From Aquificaceae bacterium (GTDB taxonomy: Bacteria; Aquificota; Aquificia; Aquificales; Aquificaceae): a DNA stretch of 6,961 nt. How positions within the stretch are numbered: position 1 is the first letter of the stretch; each line of letters opens with the position of its first letter. The DNA lies in assembly GCA_026983685.1 (NCBI GenBank), contig JALSTO010000319.1, positions 1 through 6,961 of the forward strand, written 5' to 3'. Shown piece after piece: positions 1-5,975 of the stretch. Both the position numbers and the translations under genes were made by a program. The notes beneath the pieces are model-generated. The model did no database searches. It saw only the letters and a program-made list of their open reading frames with translations, and was not told the DNA's origin.

Positions 1-22
1 TCTTACGTACTCTGGAAGAGGT

Positions 23-28
23 TAAAAT
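23..28 (+). promoter_or_regulatory. candidate -10 element for guaA
   Basis: TAAAAT differs from the consensus TATAAT at one position and ends 9 nt before the guaA ATG. Transcription starting about 7 nt downstream would give an almost leaderless message, which fits the missing Shine-Dalgarno. No convincing -35 hexamer is visible, and the window begins too close to see more. The first 22 bases could equally be the end of an upstream gene, since two of the three forward frames reach a stop here (TAA at 23-25 and 28-30). Confidence 0.35.
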
Positions 29-37
29 AATAAGTCT

Positions 38-1570
38 ATGCGTAAGAGACCTATACTCGTTGTCAACTTCGGCTCCCAGTACGTTCAGCTCATAGCCCGC
101 CGGGTGAGAGAGCTCGGGGTTTACAGCGAGATAGTTCACTGGGACACGCCCCTTGAAGAGCTTCTTGAGAAGGAGCCTTACGGCTTTATATTCTCTGGAG
201 GACCCGCTTCCGTATATACGGAGGACGCTCCCCTTCCACCTCCGGAGATATACGACCTCGGAATACCCATTCTCGGCATATGCTATGGGCTTCAGGTCTT
301 AGCCCATCAGCTCGGAGGAAAGGTTGAGAAGTCCGACCGTCAGGAGTACGGAAGAGCCCGGCTCAGGATAGTAAAGAGGGACGCCGTCTTTGAAGGGATT
401 CCCGATGAGTTTGATGTCTGGATGAGCCATGCGGACAGAGTTTCTCTATTGCCCCCCGGCTTTGAGACCTTGGCGATCTCCGACAACTCTCCCCACGCGG
501 TGATAGCGGATAGGAGCAGGAAGTTCTATGGCTTTCAGTTCCATCCGGAGGTTGTTCACACATCCTACGGGAAGGAGCTTCTGGCTAACTTCATCTATAA
601 GATATGCGGAGCCCAGAGAAACTGGGAAATGGGAGACTTCATATCCGAGAAGATTGAGGAGATAAGGAAGACGGTTGGAAACTCTCACGTGATAGCTGCC
701 CTCTCCGGAGGGGTTGACTCAACGGTTGCCTCGGTCCTCGTCCATAAGGCTGTGGGAGATAGGCTCCACTGCTTCTTCATAGACCACGGGCTTCTGAGGC
801 TCGGTGAGAGGGAGGAGGTTGAATCCTACCTTCGTTCTCTCGGGCTTCCCCTTCAGGTAGTTGATGCGAGCAGGCTGTTTCTCACAAGGCTCAAGGGTGT
901 TGAAGACCCGGAGGAGAAGAGAAGGATCGTAGGAAACACCTTCATAGAGGTGTTTGAGAGGGAGGCTAAGAAGGTTGAGGGAGCTGAGTTCCTGCTCCAA
1001 GGAACCCTCTATCCGGACGTTGTTGAGAGCGCAGGAATAAAGGGCTCCGCAAAGATTAAGACCCACCATAACGTAGGGGGACTGCCCGAGAGGATGCACC
1101 TTAAACTCTTAGAGCCCTTCAGGGAGCTCTTCAAGGACGAAGTGCGCCAGATAGGGAGGCTCCTGAGAATACCCGAAGAGATACTTGGAAGACATCCCTT
1201 CCCTGGTCCGGGGCTCGCCATAAGGATAATAGGAGAGGTAAACGAGGAGGACCTGAACATACTGAGAAGGGCTGATGCCATATTCATTGAAGAACTCAAA
1301 AAGCAGGGCTTTTACAACAGGGTGTGGCAGGCTTTCACTGTCCTTTTGCCTATAAGGTCCGTTGGAGTCATGGGGGATGTGAGGACCTACGAAAAGGTCA
1401 TAGCCCTGAGGGCTGTTGAGAGCACAGATGGTATGACAGCGGACTGGTACAGGTTTCCTCCAGACTTCCTTGACCACGTTATGAGGAGGATAATAAACGA
1501 GGTGCGGGGGGTAGGAAGGGTCGTTTACGACATATCCTCCAAACCCCCTTCTACCATTGAGTGGGAATGA
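38..1570 (+). CDS. guaA: GMP synthase (glutamine-hydrolysing)
   Basis: Converts XMP to GMP using ATP and glutamine-derived ammonia, the last step of de novo guanine nucleotide synthesis in the cytoplasm. The 510-residue protein is full length for the family. The N-terminal class I glutamine amidotransferase domain (about residues 5-190) has the nucleophile Cys82 in GICYG and the partners His169 and Glu171 in FHPE. The ATP-pyrophosphatase domain follows, with the P-loop SGGVDST at 223-229. The C-terminal dimerisation/XMP-binding domain ends in the family-typical KPPSTIEWE (502-510). The start is fixed by the family-like opening ([11 protein letters not shown]); Asn10 stands where many homologues have Asp. 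No Shine-Dalgarno lies within about 12 nt of the ATG; the nearest purine run (14-21) is too far away. A -10-like TAAAAT sits just upstream. The stop abuts the stop of the convergent lipoprotein gene. Identification is very secure. Confidence 0.98.
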   Translation: MRKRPILVVNFGSQYVQLIARRVRELGVYSEIVHWDTPLEELLEKEPYGFIFSGGPASVYTEDAPLPPPEIYDLGIPILGICYGLQVLAHQLGGKVEKSDRQEYGRARLRIVKRDAVFEGIPDEFDVWMSHADRVSLLPPGFETLAISDNSPHAVIADRSRKFYGFQFHPEVVHTSYGKELLANFIYKICGAQRNWEMGDFISEKIEEIRKTVGNSHVIAALSGGVDSTVASVLVHKAVGDRLHCFFIDHGLLRLGEREEVESYLRSLGLPLQVVDASRLFLTRLKGVEDPEEKRRIVGNTFIEVFEREAKKVEGAEFLLQGTLYPDVVESAGIKGSAKIKTHHNVGGLPERMHLKLLEPFRELFKDEVRQIGRLLRIPEEILGRHPFPGPGLAIRIIGEVNEEDLNILRRADAIFIEELKKQGFYNRVWQAFTVLLPIRSVGVMGDVRTYEKVIALRAVESTDGMTADWYRFPPDFLDHVMRRIINEVRGVGRVVYDISSKPPSTIEWE

Positions 1571-2137
1571 TCACTTCAGAGGAGGGCATTTGGGTGACCT
1601 CGGTCTGTCCTTGAACTTCAGATCCCACTCAAGGGCTTCTTTTACAGCCTCTTTCTTCTCCTCATCCGTCAGCTCGGTCTTGTACTTGAGGACCCATCCC
1701 TGAGTGAGTATCCACGGGTCAGATCCTATCTTCTCCCTGTTGAGGTTGTATATTGATGGCCAGTATAGGGAGTTTCCGTATATCCTTGCGGATATGTCCC
1801 ATAAGGTATCGCACCAGCCCACAGTCACCTCTCCGTACTCTTTCTCGGGGGCTGGAGCTTCCTCCTTAGCTGTCTCAACTACTTGAGGCGGAGCCTCTTC
1901 CTTTGCCTTCTCCCTTTCTGTCAGCTTCTGCTTTGCGTTTTCAAGGAGGCGTCTCGCTTCACTGAGAAGTCCCCTTGACTCCTTCAGGTTGTTCTTCGCC
2001 TCCTCAATGTTCTTTTTTGGAGCTTCAAGCTCTTTGTCAACCTCCTCAAGGGCGGACTTGGTGGCACAGGACTGGTTAACTATGAAAGCCGCCGATAGAC
2101 CGACCAAGGGGATAAGAGCGATTATCCCTCTTCTCAT
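1571..2137 (-). CDS. LysM-domain coiled-coil lipoprotein
   Basis: Probable envelope lipoprotein of 188 residues that would bind peptidoglycan non-covalently. A Lys/Arg-poor hydrophobic signal segment (about residues 4-20) leads to Cys24, the likely lipidation site. The lipobox is poor, with Asn-Gln-Ser before the Cys. Ala at +2 argues against inner-membrane retention by the enterobacterial rule. Residues 28-80 are a charged, heptad-like helix, followed by a Pro/Glu-rich linker (81-100). Residues 103-153 match LysM: the DTLWDISARIYG stretch, then WPSIYNLN and a terminal Gly-x-Val-Leu. Trp-Cys replaces the usual Lys-Gly before Asp110, so Cys109 is odd. A strong AGGAGGT (2144-2150 on the minus strand) lies 6 nt before the ATG. 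It follows the small lipoprotein gene by 15 bp, presumably on one mRNA. The LysM call is good; the substrate and exact role are inferred. Confidence 0.85.
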   Translation of the reverse strand: MRRGIIALIPLVGLSAAFIVNQSCATKSALEEVDKELEAPKKNIEEAKNNLKESRGLLSEARRLLENAKQKLTEREKAKEEAPPQVVETAKEEAPAPEKEYGEVTVGWCDTLWDISARIYGNSLYWPSIYNLNREKIGSDPWILTQGWVLKYKTELTDEEKKEAVKEALEWDLKFKDRPRSPKCPPLK

Positions 2138-2152
2138 TCCATTACCTCCTGA

Positions 2153-2380
2153 TCACTCACCCTGCTCAAGCTTCTTGTTTATCTCCTCAGCCATAGCCTT
2201 TACCTCTTGAGCCTCCTTCTTCAGCTCTTCTGTCTCCTTCTTCACCTGCTTGGTTTCCTTCTTCAGAGCCTCAACCTCTTGCCTGAGGGCATCAACCTCA
2301 GACTTGGATGCACAGGAAGAACCGAGAAGAGCTATCGCACCTATTCCGAGGACGGGGAGAAAACTTCTAATCTTCTTCAT
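2153..2380 (-). CDS. Small Lpp-like coiled-coil lipoprotein
   Basis: A 75-residue predicted lipoprotein resembling Lpp/OprI in architecture: Met-Lys-Lys-Ile start, hydrophobic signal (about 8-19), LGSSC lipobox with Cys23, then an uninterrupted charged helix (27-72) with heptad-spaced Val/Leu/Ala, likely an oligomeric coiled coil. Ala follows the Cys, consistent with outer-membrane sorting. The protein ends in LEQGE and lacks the C-terminal Tyr-Arg-Lys by which E. coli Lpp is cross-linked to peptidoglycan, so covalent attachment by that route is unlikely. The reading frame stays open upstream to 2488, but the start at 2380 is chosen because AGGAGGG (2387-2393, minus strand) lies 6 nt before it and the signal peptide begins there. 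The Cys-Ala-(Ser/Thr)-Lys-Ser after the lipid site is shared with the downstream LysM protein, suggesting common origin or function. No specific gene name is justified. Confidence 0.85.
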   Translation of the reverse strand: MKKIRSFLPVLGIGAIALLGSSCASKSEVDALRQEVEALKKETKQVKKETEELKKEAQEVKAMAEEINKKLEQGE

Positions 2381-2386
2381 ACCATT

Positions 2387-2393
2387 CCCTCCT
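2387..2393 (-). promoter_or_regulatory. Shine-Dalgarno fixing the small lipoprotein start
   Basis: AGGAGGG on the minus strand, 6 nt before the ATG at 2380. It decides between this start and longer in-frame options that would run back into the divergent carB gene. Confidence 0.85.
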
Positions 2394-2411
2394 GTGTAAG
2401 TTCTATCGTTT

Positions 2412-2417
2412 ACTATA
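2412..2417 (-). promoter_or_regulatory. candidate -10 element for the lipoprotein unit
   Basis: On the minus strand this reads TATAGT (one mismatch to TATAAT); the overlapping TATTAT (2415-2420) is an alternative. It would give a leader of roughly 25 nt containing the AGGAGGG site. It overlaps the carB TATAAT on the other strand. No good -35 is placed correctly; a TTGGCA at 2431-2436 is too close (13 nt). Confidence 0.35.
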
Positions 2418-2419
2418 AT
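2414..2419 (+). promoter_or_regulatory. candidate -10 element for carB
   Basis: A perfect TATAAT ending 10 nt before the carB ATG, in the only non-coding gap upstream of that gene. No recognisable -35 occurs at the normal spacing. Initiation 6-8 nt downstream would leave a leader of only a few nucleotides, and carB has no Shine-Dalgarno, so a leaderless mRNA is plausible. Confidence 0.5.
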
Positions 2420-2429
2420 ATCATCTTTA

Positions 2430-4100
2430 ATGCCAAAGAGAAGGGACATAAAGAAGATACTGATAATAGGCTCCGGTCCCATAGTCATAGGTCAAGCTGC
2501 AGAGTTTGATTACTCCGGAACCCAAGCCTGCAAGGCTTTAAGGCAGGAGGGTTACAGGGTTGTGCTTGTAAACTCAAACCCCGCAACTATAATGACCGAC
2601 CCGGAGATAGCGGACAGTACCTACGTTGAGCCCCTGACTGTGGAGATCCTTGAGGAGGTGATAAAGATAGAAAGACCCGATGCCCTCCTTCCTACCCTCG
2701 GAGGGCAGACAGCCCTCAACCTCTCGGTCAAGCTCTATGAAGAGGGAATACTTGAGCGATACGGTGTTGAGATGATAGGGGCTAACTACTCCGCTATCAA
2801 GAAGGGAGAAGACAGGGAGCTCTTCAAGGAGGCCATGTCAAACATCGGGCTGAAAGTTCCTGAGAGCGCTGTAGTCTCCTCCGAGGAAGAAGGCTTAAAG
2901 GCTGTGGAGGAGATAGGCTTTCCTGTAATACTGAGACCAGCCTTCACCTTGGGCGGAACGGGAGGCTCTATTGCTTACAACGTTGAAGAGTTCAAGCAAA
3001 AGCTCAGTACAGCCCTTCAGACATCACCTATACATCAAGTTCTCATTGACAGGTCCCTTATAGGCTGGAAGGAGTTTGAGTTTGAGGTGATAAGGGACAA
3101 GGCGGACAACGTTATAATCGTCTGCTCCATTGAGAACTTTGACCCTATGGGTGTTCATACAGGTGATTCTATAACAGTTGCACCCGCCCAGACACTGACT
3201 GACAAGGAGTATCAAATACTCAGGGATGCCTCAATAGCTATCATAAGGGAGATAGGGGTTGATACGGGAGGCTCAAACATCCAGTTTGCGGTAAATCCTG
3301 AGAACGGAGACTTCTACGTTATAGAGATGAACCCGAGGGTTTCAAGGTCTTCAGCCTTGGCTTCCAAAGCTACAGGTTTTCCAATAGCTAAGGTAGCCGC
3401 AAAGCTGGCGGTGGGCTACACTCTTGATGAGCTCAAGAACGATATAACCAAGTTCACGCCAGCCTCCTTTGAGCCTACCATTGACTACGTTGTGGTCAAG
3501 ATACCGAGGTTTGACTTTAAGAAGTTTCCCGGGGCGGACACAACCTTAACCACCATGATGAAGTCCGTGGGGGAGGTGATGGCTATCGGGAGGACCTTTA
3601 AAGAGTCCCTCCTTAAGGCTATAAGGAGCCTTGAGCTTGACAGATATGGTCTGTCCTTCCCGAGGATGGAGGTCAGCGACCAGGACCTTGTCAGGAACCT
3701 CAGAACACCCAATGAGGACAGACTCTGGTACATAGCGGAGGCTTTCAGGAGGGGTTACACTGCGGACGAGGTATATGAGTACACTAAGATAGACCGGTGG
3801 TTTCTCTTCAACATCCTGCAGATAGTTCAGCTTGAGGAGAGGCTCAGAAAGGAGGAGCTTACCCCCGAGCTGGTGAAGGAAGCAAAGGGAATGGGTTATT
3901 CAGACAACGAGATAGCAAAGCTTACAGGCGTCTCCGAAGATGAGGTCAGGTCTATGAGGTTGAGGGAGGGTATAAGACCTTCCTTCAAGGGAGTTGATAC
4001 CTGTGCAGGGGAGTTTGTTGCCTACACACCCTACTACTACTCCTCCTACGAGGAGCCTTTTTTCACCCTTGAAGGAAAAGCTGTTCTGGACGAAGATTAG
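2430..4100 (+). CDS. carB1: Carbamoyl-phosphate synthase large subunit, N-terminal half
   Basis: Carries the carboxyphosphate-forming half of the large subunit, which uses bicarbonate, ATP and ammonia from the CarA glutaminase to feed pyrimidine and arginine synthesis. The 556 residues align without offset to the start of E. coli CarB (about 1070 residues). ATP-grasp residues are conserved at the same numbers: Arg129, Arg169, Glu215, His243, Gln285, Glu299, Asn301 and Arg303. The pre-ATP-grasp domain (residues 1-125) opens with the GSGPIVIGQ motif. The allosteric/oligomerisation-type helical region (about 400-545) is present. The protein ends about 15 residues after the Ser-Ser-Tyr-Glu-Glu stretch, exactly where the second synthetase half starts in fused CarB. 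No second-half sequence follows, so the carbamate-phosphorylating half must be encoded elsewhere, as in Aquifex aeolicus. The start matches the family opening (MPKRRDIKK) but has no Shine-Dalgarno. Confidence 0.97.
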   Translation: MPKRRDIKKILIIGSGPIVIGQAAEFDYSGTQACKALRQEGYRVVLVNSNPATIMTDPEIADSTYVEPLTVEILEEVIKIERPDALLPTLGGQTALNLSVKLYEEGILERYGVEMIGANYSAIKKGEDRELFKEAMSNIGLKVPESAVVSSEEEGLKAVEEIGFPVILRPAFTLGGTGGSIAYNVEEFKQKLSTALQTSPIHQVLIDRSLIGWKEFEFEVIRDKADNVIIVCSIENFDPMGVHTGDSITVAPAQTLTDKEYQILRDASIAIIREIGVDTGGSNIQFAVNPENGDFYVIEMNPRVSRSSALASKATGFPIAKVAAKLAVGYTLDELKNDITKFTPASFEPTIDYVVVKIPRFDFKKFPGADTTLTTMMKSVGEVMAIGRTFKESLLKAIRSLELDRYGLSFPRMEVSDQDLVRNLRTPNEDRLWYIAEAFRRGYTADEVYEYTKIDRWFLFNILQIVQLEERLRKEELTPELVKEAKGMGYSDNEIAKLTGVSEDEVRSMRLREGIRPSFKGVDTCAGEFVAYTPYYYSSYEEPFFTLEGKAVLDED

Positions 4101-4205
4101 CTTATTAGCATATTTTTAAGCCTTTTTAAGTCATTAAAAATTCTTATCCAGATGGAACAGTCCAAGGGATTTAAATAGTAGTGATACCCAAAGGGAGGTG
4201 GAAAT
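4101..4205 (+). promoter_or_regulatory. AT-rich intergenic region before the SCP2-rodA run
   Basis: This is the longest non-coding gap in the window (105 bp) and the only place for a promoter of the downstream four genes. It holds an AT-rich first half and TTTAAATA-like sequence at 4170-4177 that could serve as a weak -10. A good Shine-Dalgarno (GGAGGTG, 4194-4200) lies 5 nt before the ATG at 4206. No clear -35/-10 pair stands out, so the exact promoter is unresolved. Confidence 0.4.
4123..4140. repeat. AT-only inverted repeat after carB
   Basis: Two perfect 7-base arms, TTTTTAA (4123-4129) and TTAAAAA (4134-4140), flank a GTCA loop, 22 bp after the carB stop. The left arm also forms a direct repeat with TTTTTAAG at 4113-4120, ten bases earlier. 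The stem has no G-C pair and no T tract follows on the plus strand, so it is a poor intrinsic terminator. It could be an operator or an A/T-rich upstream promoter element. Confidence 0.4.
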
Positions 4206-4691
4206 ATGAAGGGAATACTGCTTGGAGTAGCTCTTCTTGGAGGAGTCTCACTGGCTCAACCTGTCTTCATGGATGGAGAGTGGGCAAAGGCTTTCTGCGA
4301 AGTCTGGAACAATACGCCCACTCTGGTTAACGAGCTCGGAAAGAACGGAGCCTGGAACGAGGTCCCTGAGAGGAGACTCTTTCTGTACCGCAGGGACTGT
4401 GGTAAGGACAAGATGATCCAGCTGACGATAAAGAACGAAAATGGAAAGGCTACCTGTGTTTACGGAGGACCCAAGAAGGATGAGAGAACGGACAATGACT
4501 TTCTCATGTATGCGGACACCAAGAGGTGGCTTGAGATGGGCAGAAAGGAGTACGGACCTATGAGGGCTATGATGTTCGGAAGGCTGAAGTTCAAAGGACC
4601 TAAGTGGGTTGCCATGAGGAATATGGGTCCCTTTGAGGCTTTTCTTGACGCAATTGATGAGGTACAATCTGATACAAGCAGATGCCCATAA
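4206..4691 (+). CDS. Secreted SCP2-like lipid-binding protein
   Basis: A 161-residue protein with a clear signal peptide: MKG, hydrophobic core 4-16, likely cleavage after Leu-Ala at residue 18. The mature part looks like a sterol-carrier-protein-2 (SCP2) fold. It has an N-terminal helix with Trp34 and Trp50, alternating strand-like segments (56-62, 70-76, 81-87), then an acidic-aromatic stretch (ADTKRWLEMG, 103-112) and the typical Met-Phe-Gly-Arg-Leu-Lys-Phe-Lys-Gly segment (123-131), ending in a Phe-containing helix (143-150). Such domains bind lipids in a hydrophobic tunnel. Four Cys (31, 65, 84, 160) in an exported protein could form two disulfides. It heads the operon with a strong Shine-Dalgarno, and its last 10 bases overlap the ThiS-like gene. 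The fold assignment is from pattern memory and moderately sure; the ligand is unknown. Confidence 0.72.
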   Translation: MKGILLGVALLGGVSLAQPVFMDGEWAKAFCEVWNNTPTLVNELGKNGAWNEVPERRLFLYRRDCGKDKMIQLTIKNENGKATCVYGGPKKDERTDNDFLMYADTKRWLEMGRKEYGPMRAMMFGRLKFKGPKWVAMRNMGPFEAFLDAIDEVQSDTSRCP

Positions 4692-4882
4692 AGGTTCTTT
4701 ACAGAGGCAAGGAGATAAAAATACCCGAGAAGAAGCTAAAAGCGAAGGATCTCCTTAAGAAGATGGGGCTTTCGCCCCTCTCTTCCCTTGTTGTTAAAAA
4801 CGGAGAGGTTATATCCGAGGAGGACTATGTCACCGAGGATGATAACATAAGAGTTATAAATGCGATCTCTGGGGGAGCTTAA
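4682..4882 (+). CDS. ThiS/MoaD-family ubiquitin-like sulfur carrier, GGA tail
   Basis: A 66-residue beta-grasp protein of the ThiS/MoaD/TtuB type. Such proteins are adenylated at a C-terminal Gly-Gly and carry sulfur as a thiocarboxylate for thiamine, molybdopterin, thiolated tRNA or cysteine synthesis. What is seen: strand (2-7), strand (11-15), helix (22-28), the Leu-Val-Val-Lys-Asn-Gly-Glu-Val turn (36-43), an Asp-Asp-Asn-Ile-Arg-Val-Ile strand (53-59) and the tail Ile-Ser-Gly-Gly-Ala. Unlike the usual family, an Ala follows the di-glycine, so the Gly-Gly is not terminal as encoded. The start overlaps the preceding gene by 10 bp with only a weak upstream purine stretch, and the 3' end overlaps rodA by 23 bp. 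No E1-like or sulfurtransferase gene is adjacent, so the pathway (ThiS, MoaD or TtuB) cannot be decided. Confidence 0.85.
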   Translation: MPIKVLYRGKEIKIPEKKLKAKDLLKKMGLSPLSSLVVKNGEVISEEDYVTEDDNIRVINAISGGA

Positions 4883-5975
4883 GAGTTTAGACTGGCTTCT
4901 TCTTCTTCCCCTTCTGGGGATTCAGCTCTTCGGTCTTTTGGGTGTTTACAGCGCTTCCTCAAGTGAGGGTATGCCCATACTCTTTAAGAAACACCTCCTG
5001 TACCTGCTTTTCAGCTGGGCTATAATCCTTCTCCTCTCCCGGGAGAAGTTCAGGAACGTCCTTGACCTATCCCTTTACCTTTACCTGTTTAACCTCTTCC
5101 TCCTTGTCCTTGTCTTGGTGATGGGTAAGGAGGTTTACGGGGCAAAGAGATGGCTGAACTTCGGCTTTATAAACATTCAGCCCTCGGAGTTCATGAAGCT
5201 CTCCCTCCTTCTGCTGTCCGCCTATCTGCTACCCCACATAAGAGGGCTAAAGGACAGAAAGGTACTCCTTCTGCTCTTTGCTCTCTCAATACCCGCAGTG
5301 GTTACTCTCAAACAGCCGGACCTCGGAACTACCGCAACCTACTTCGTTCCTCTGATGGTGATGCTCTACGTAAGGGGTGTCAGGTTAAGGTACTTTTTCT
5401 TCACAGCCCTTTTATTTCTACTTTCCTCACCTATCCTATGGGGTCTTCTAAAGGAGTATCAGAAGAAGAGGATACTCGCCGTCATTGACCCTTACAGCGA
5501 TTACCTTGGAAGTGGATACCAGCTCATCCAGTCGGTTATAGCTATAGGCTCGGGAGGATTCACGGGAAAGGGTCTTTTAAAGGGGACCCAATCTCAGCTC
5601 CTCTTTCTCCCAGAAGCCCACACCGATTTCGTCTTTTCGGTCATAGGGGAAGAGCTCGGCTTCTTGGGAAGCTCCTTCTTGATACTCTTCATCTTCCTAT
5701 TCCTGCTCAGGCTTCTGAGCTATCTCAGGCAGACCTTAACCACCTCAGAGACCCTCTTTGTGGCAGGAGCCTTCTCCCTTCTATTCTTCCAGTATGCGGT
5801 GAACATACTCATGACTCTCGGTCTCTTCCCCGTTGTGGGAATACCTCTCCCCTTTGTCAGCTTCGGCGGGAGTTCAATGCTTACCTTCAGTCTGATGATC
5901 GGACTGCTTATGAGCATATACAGAGAGTTTAAGGGGAGTCTGCCAACCCTTCCGAGAGAAGTAAATTATGAGTGA
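4860..5975 (+). CDS. rodA: Rod-shape peptidoglycan glycosyltransferase RodA (SEDS family)
   Basis: Polytopic inner-membrane enzyme that polymerises lipid II into glycan strands, normally with a class B penicillin-binding protein, during side-wall growth. The 371 residues show about ten hydrophobic segments and the family motifs in order: GAKRWLNFG (94-102) with NIQPSEF (105-111), KQPDLGT (151-157), GTQSQLLFLPEAHTDF (242-257) with the presumed essential Asp256, the Glu-Glu-Leu-Gly (264-267) after it, and GIPLPFVSFGGSS (327-339). The Gly-Thr-Gln-Ser-Gln and His-Thr-Asp-Phe pattern favours RodA over FtsW. The start is secure because an in-frame TAA (4857-4859) directly precedes the ATG. The first 23 bases overlap the ThiS-like gene, and the stop shares one base with the hemW start. 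No mreB or PBP2 gene lies in the window. Confidence 0.95.
   Translation: MRSLGELKSLDWLLLLPLLGIQLFGLLGVYSASSSEGMPILFKKHLLYLLFSWAIILLLSREKFRNVLDLSLYLYLFNLFLLVLVLVMGKEVYGAKRWLNFGFINIQPSEFMKLSLLLLSAYLLPHIRGLKDRKVLLLLFALSIPAVVTLKQPDLGTTATYFVPLMVMLYVRGVRLRYFFFTALLFLLSSPILWGLLKEYQKKRILAVIDPYSDYLGSGYQLIQSVIAIGSGGFTGKGLLKGTQSQLLFLPEAHTDFVFSVIGEELGFLGSSFLILFIFLFLLRLLSYLRQTLTTSETLFVAGAFSLLFFQYAVNILMTLGLFPVVGIPLPFVSFGGSSMLTFSLMIGLLMSIYREFKGSLPTLPREVNYE

Noticed and set aside
363..1477. Several antisense open frames of 66-126 codons within guaA
   Set aside because: They lie wholly inside a strongly conserved gene, have no ribosome-binding sites or recognisable domains, and reflect codon bias.
2381..2488. 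Longer form of the small lipoprotein starting at 2488
   Set aside because: It would run into the divergent carB start and put residues before the signal peptide; a strong Shine-Dalgarno supports 2380.
4086..4110. carB truncated by a frameshift or sequencing error
   Set aside because: No second-half CarB sequence is readable in any frame downstream; non-coding DNA and an unrelated gene follow, so the split is real.
4123..4150. Rho-independent terminator after carB
   Set aside because: The stem has only A-T pairs and is followed by TTCTTATCC, not a T tract.
4860..5975. SEDS protein as FtsW instead of RodA
   Set aside because: The GTQSQ...PEAHTDF block and GIPLPFVSFGGSS are closest to RodA, and no division genes are adjacent.
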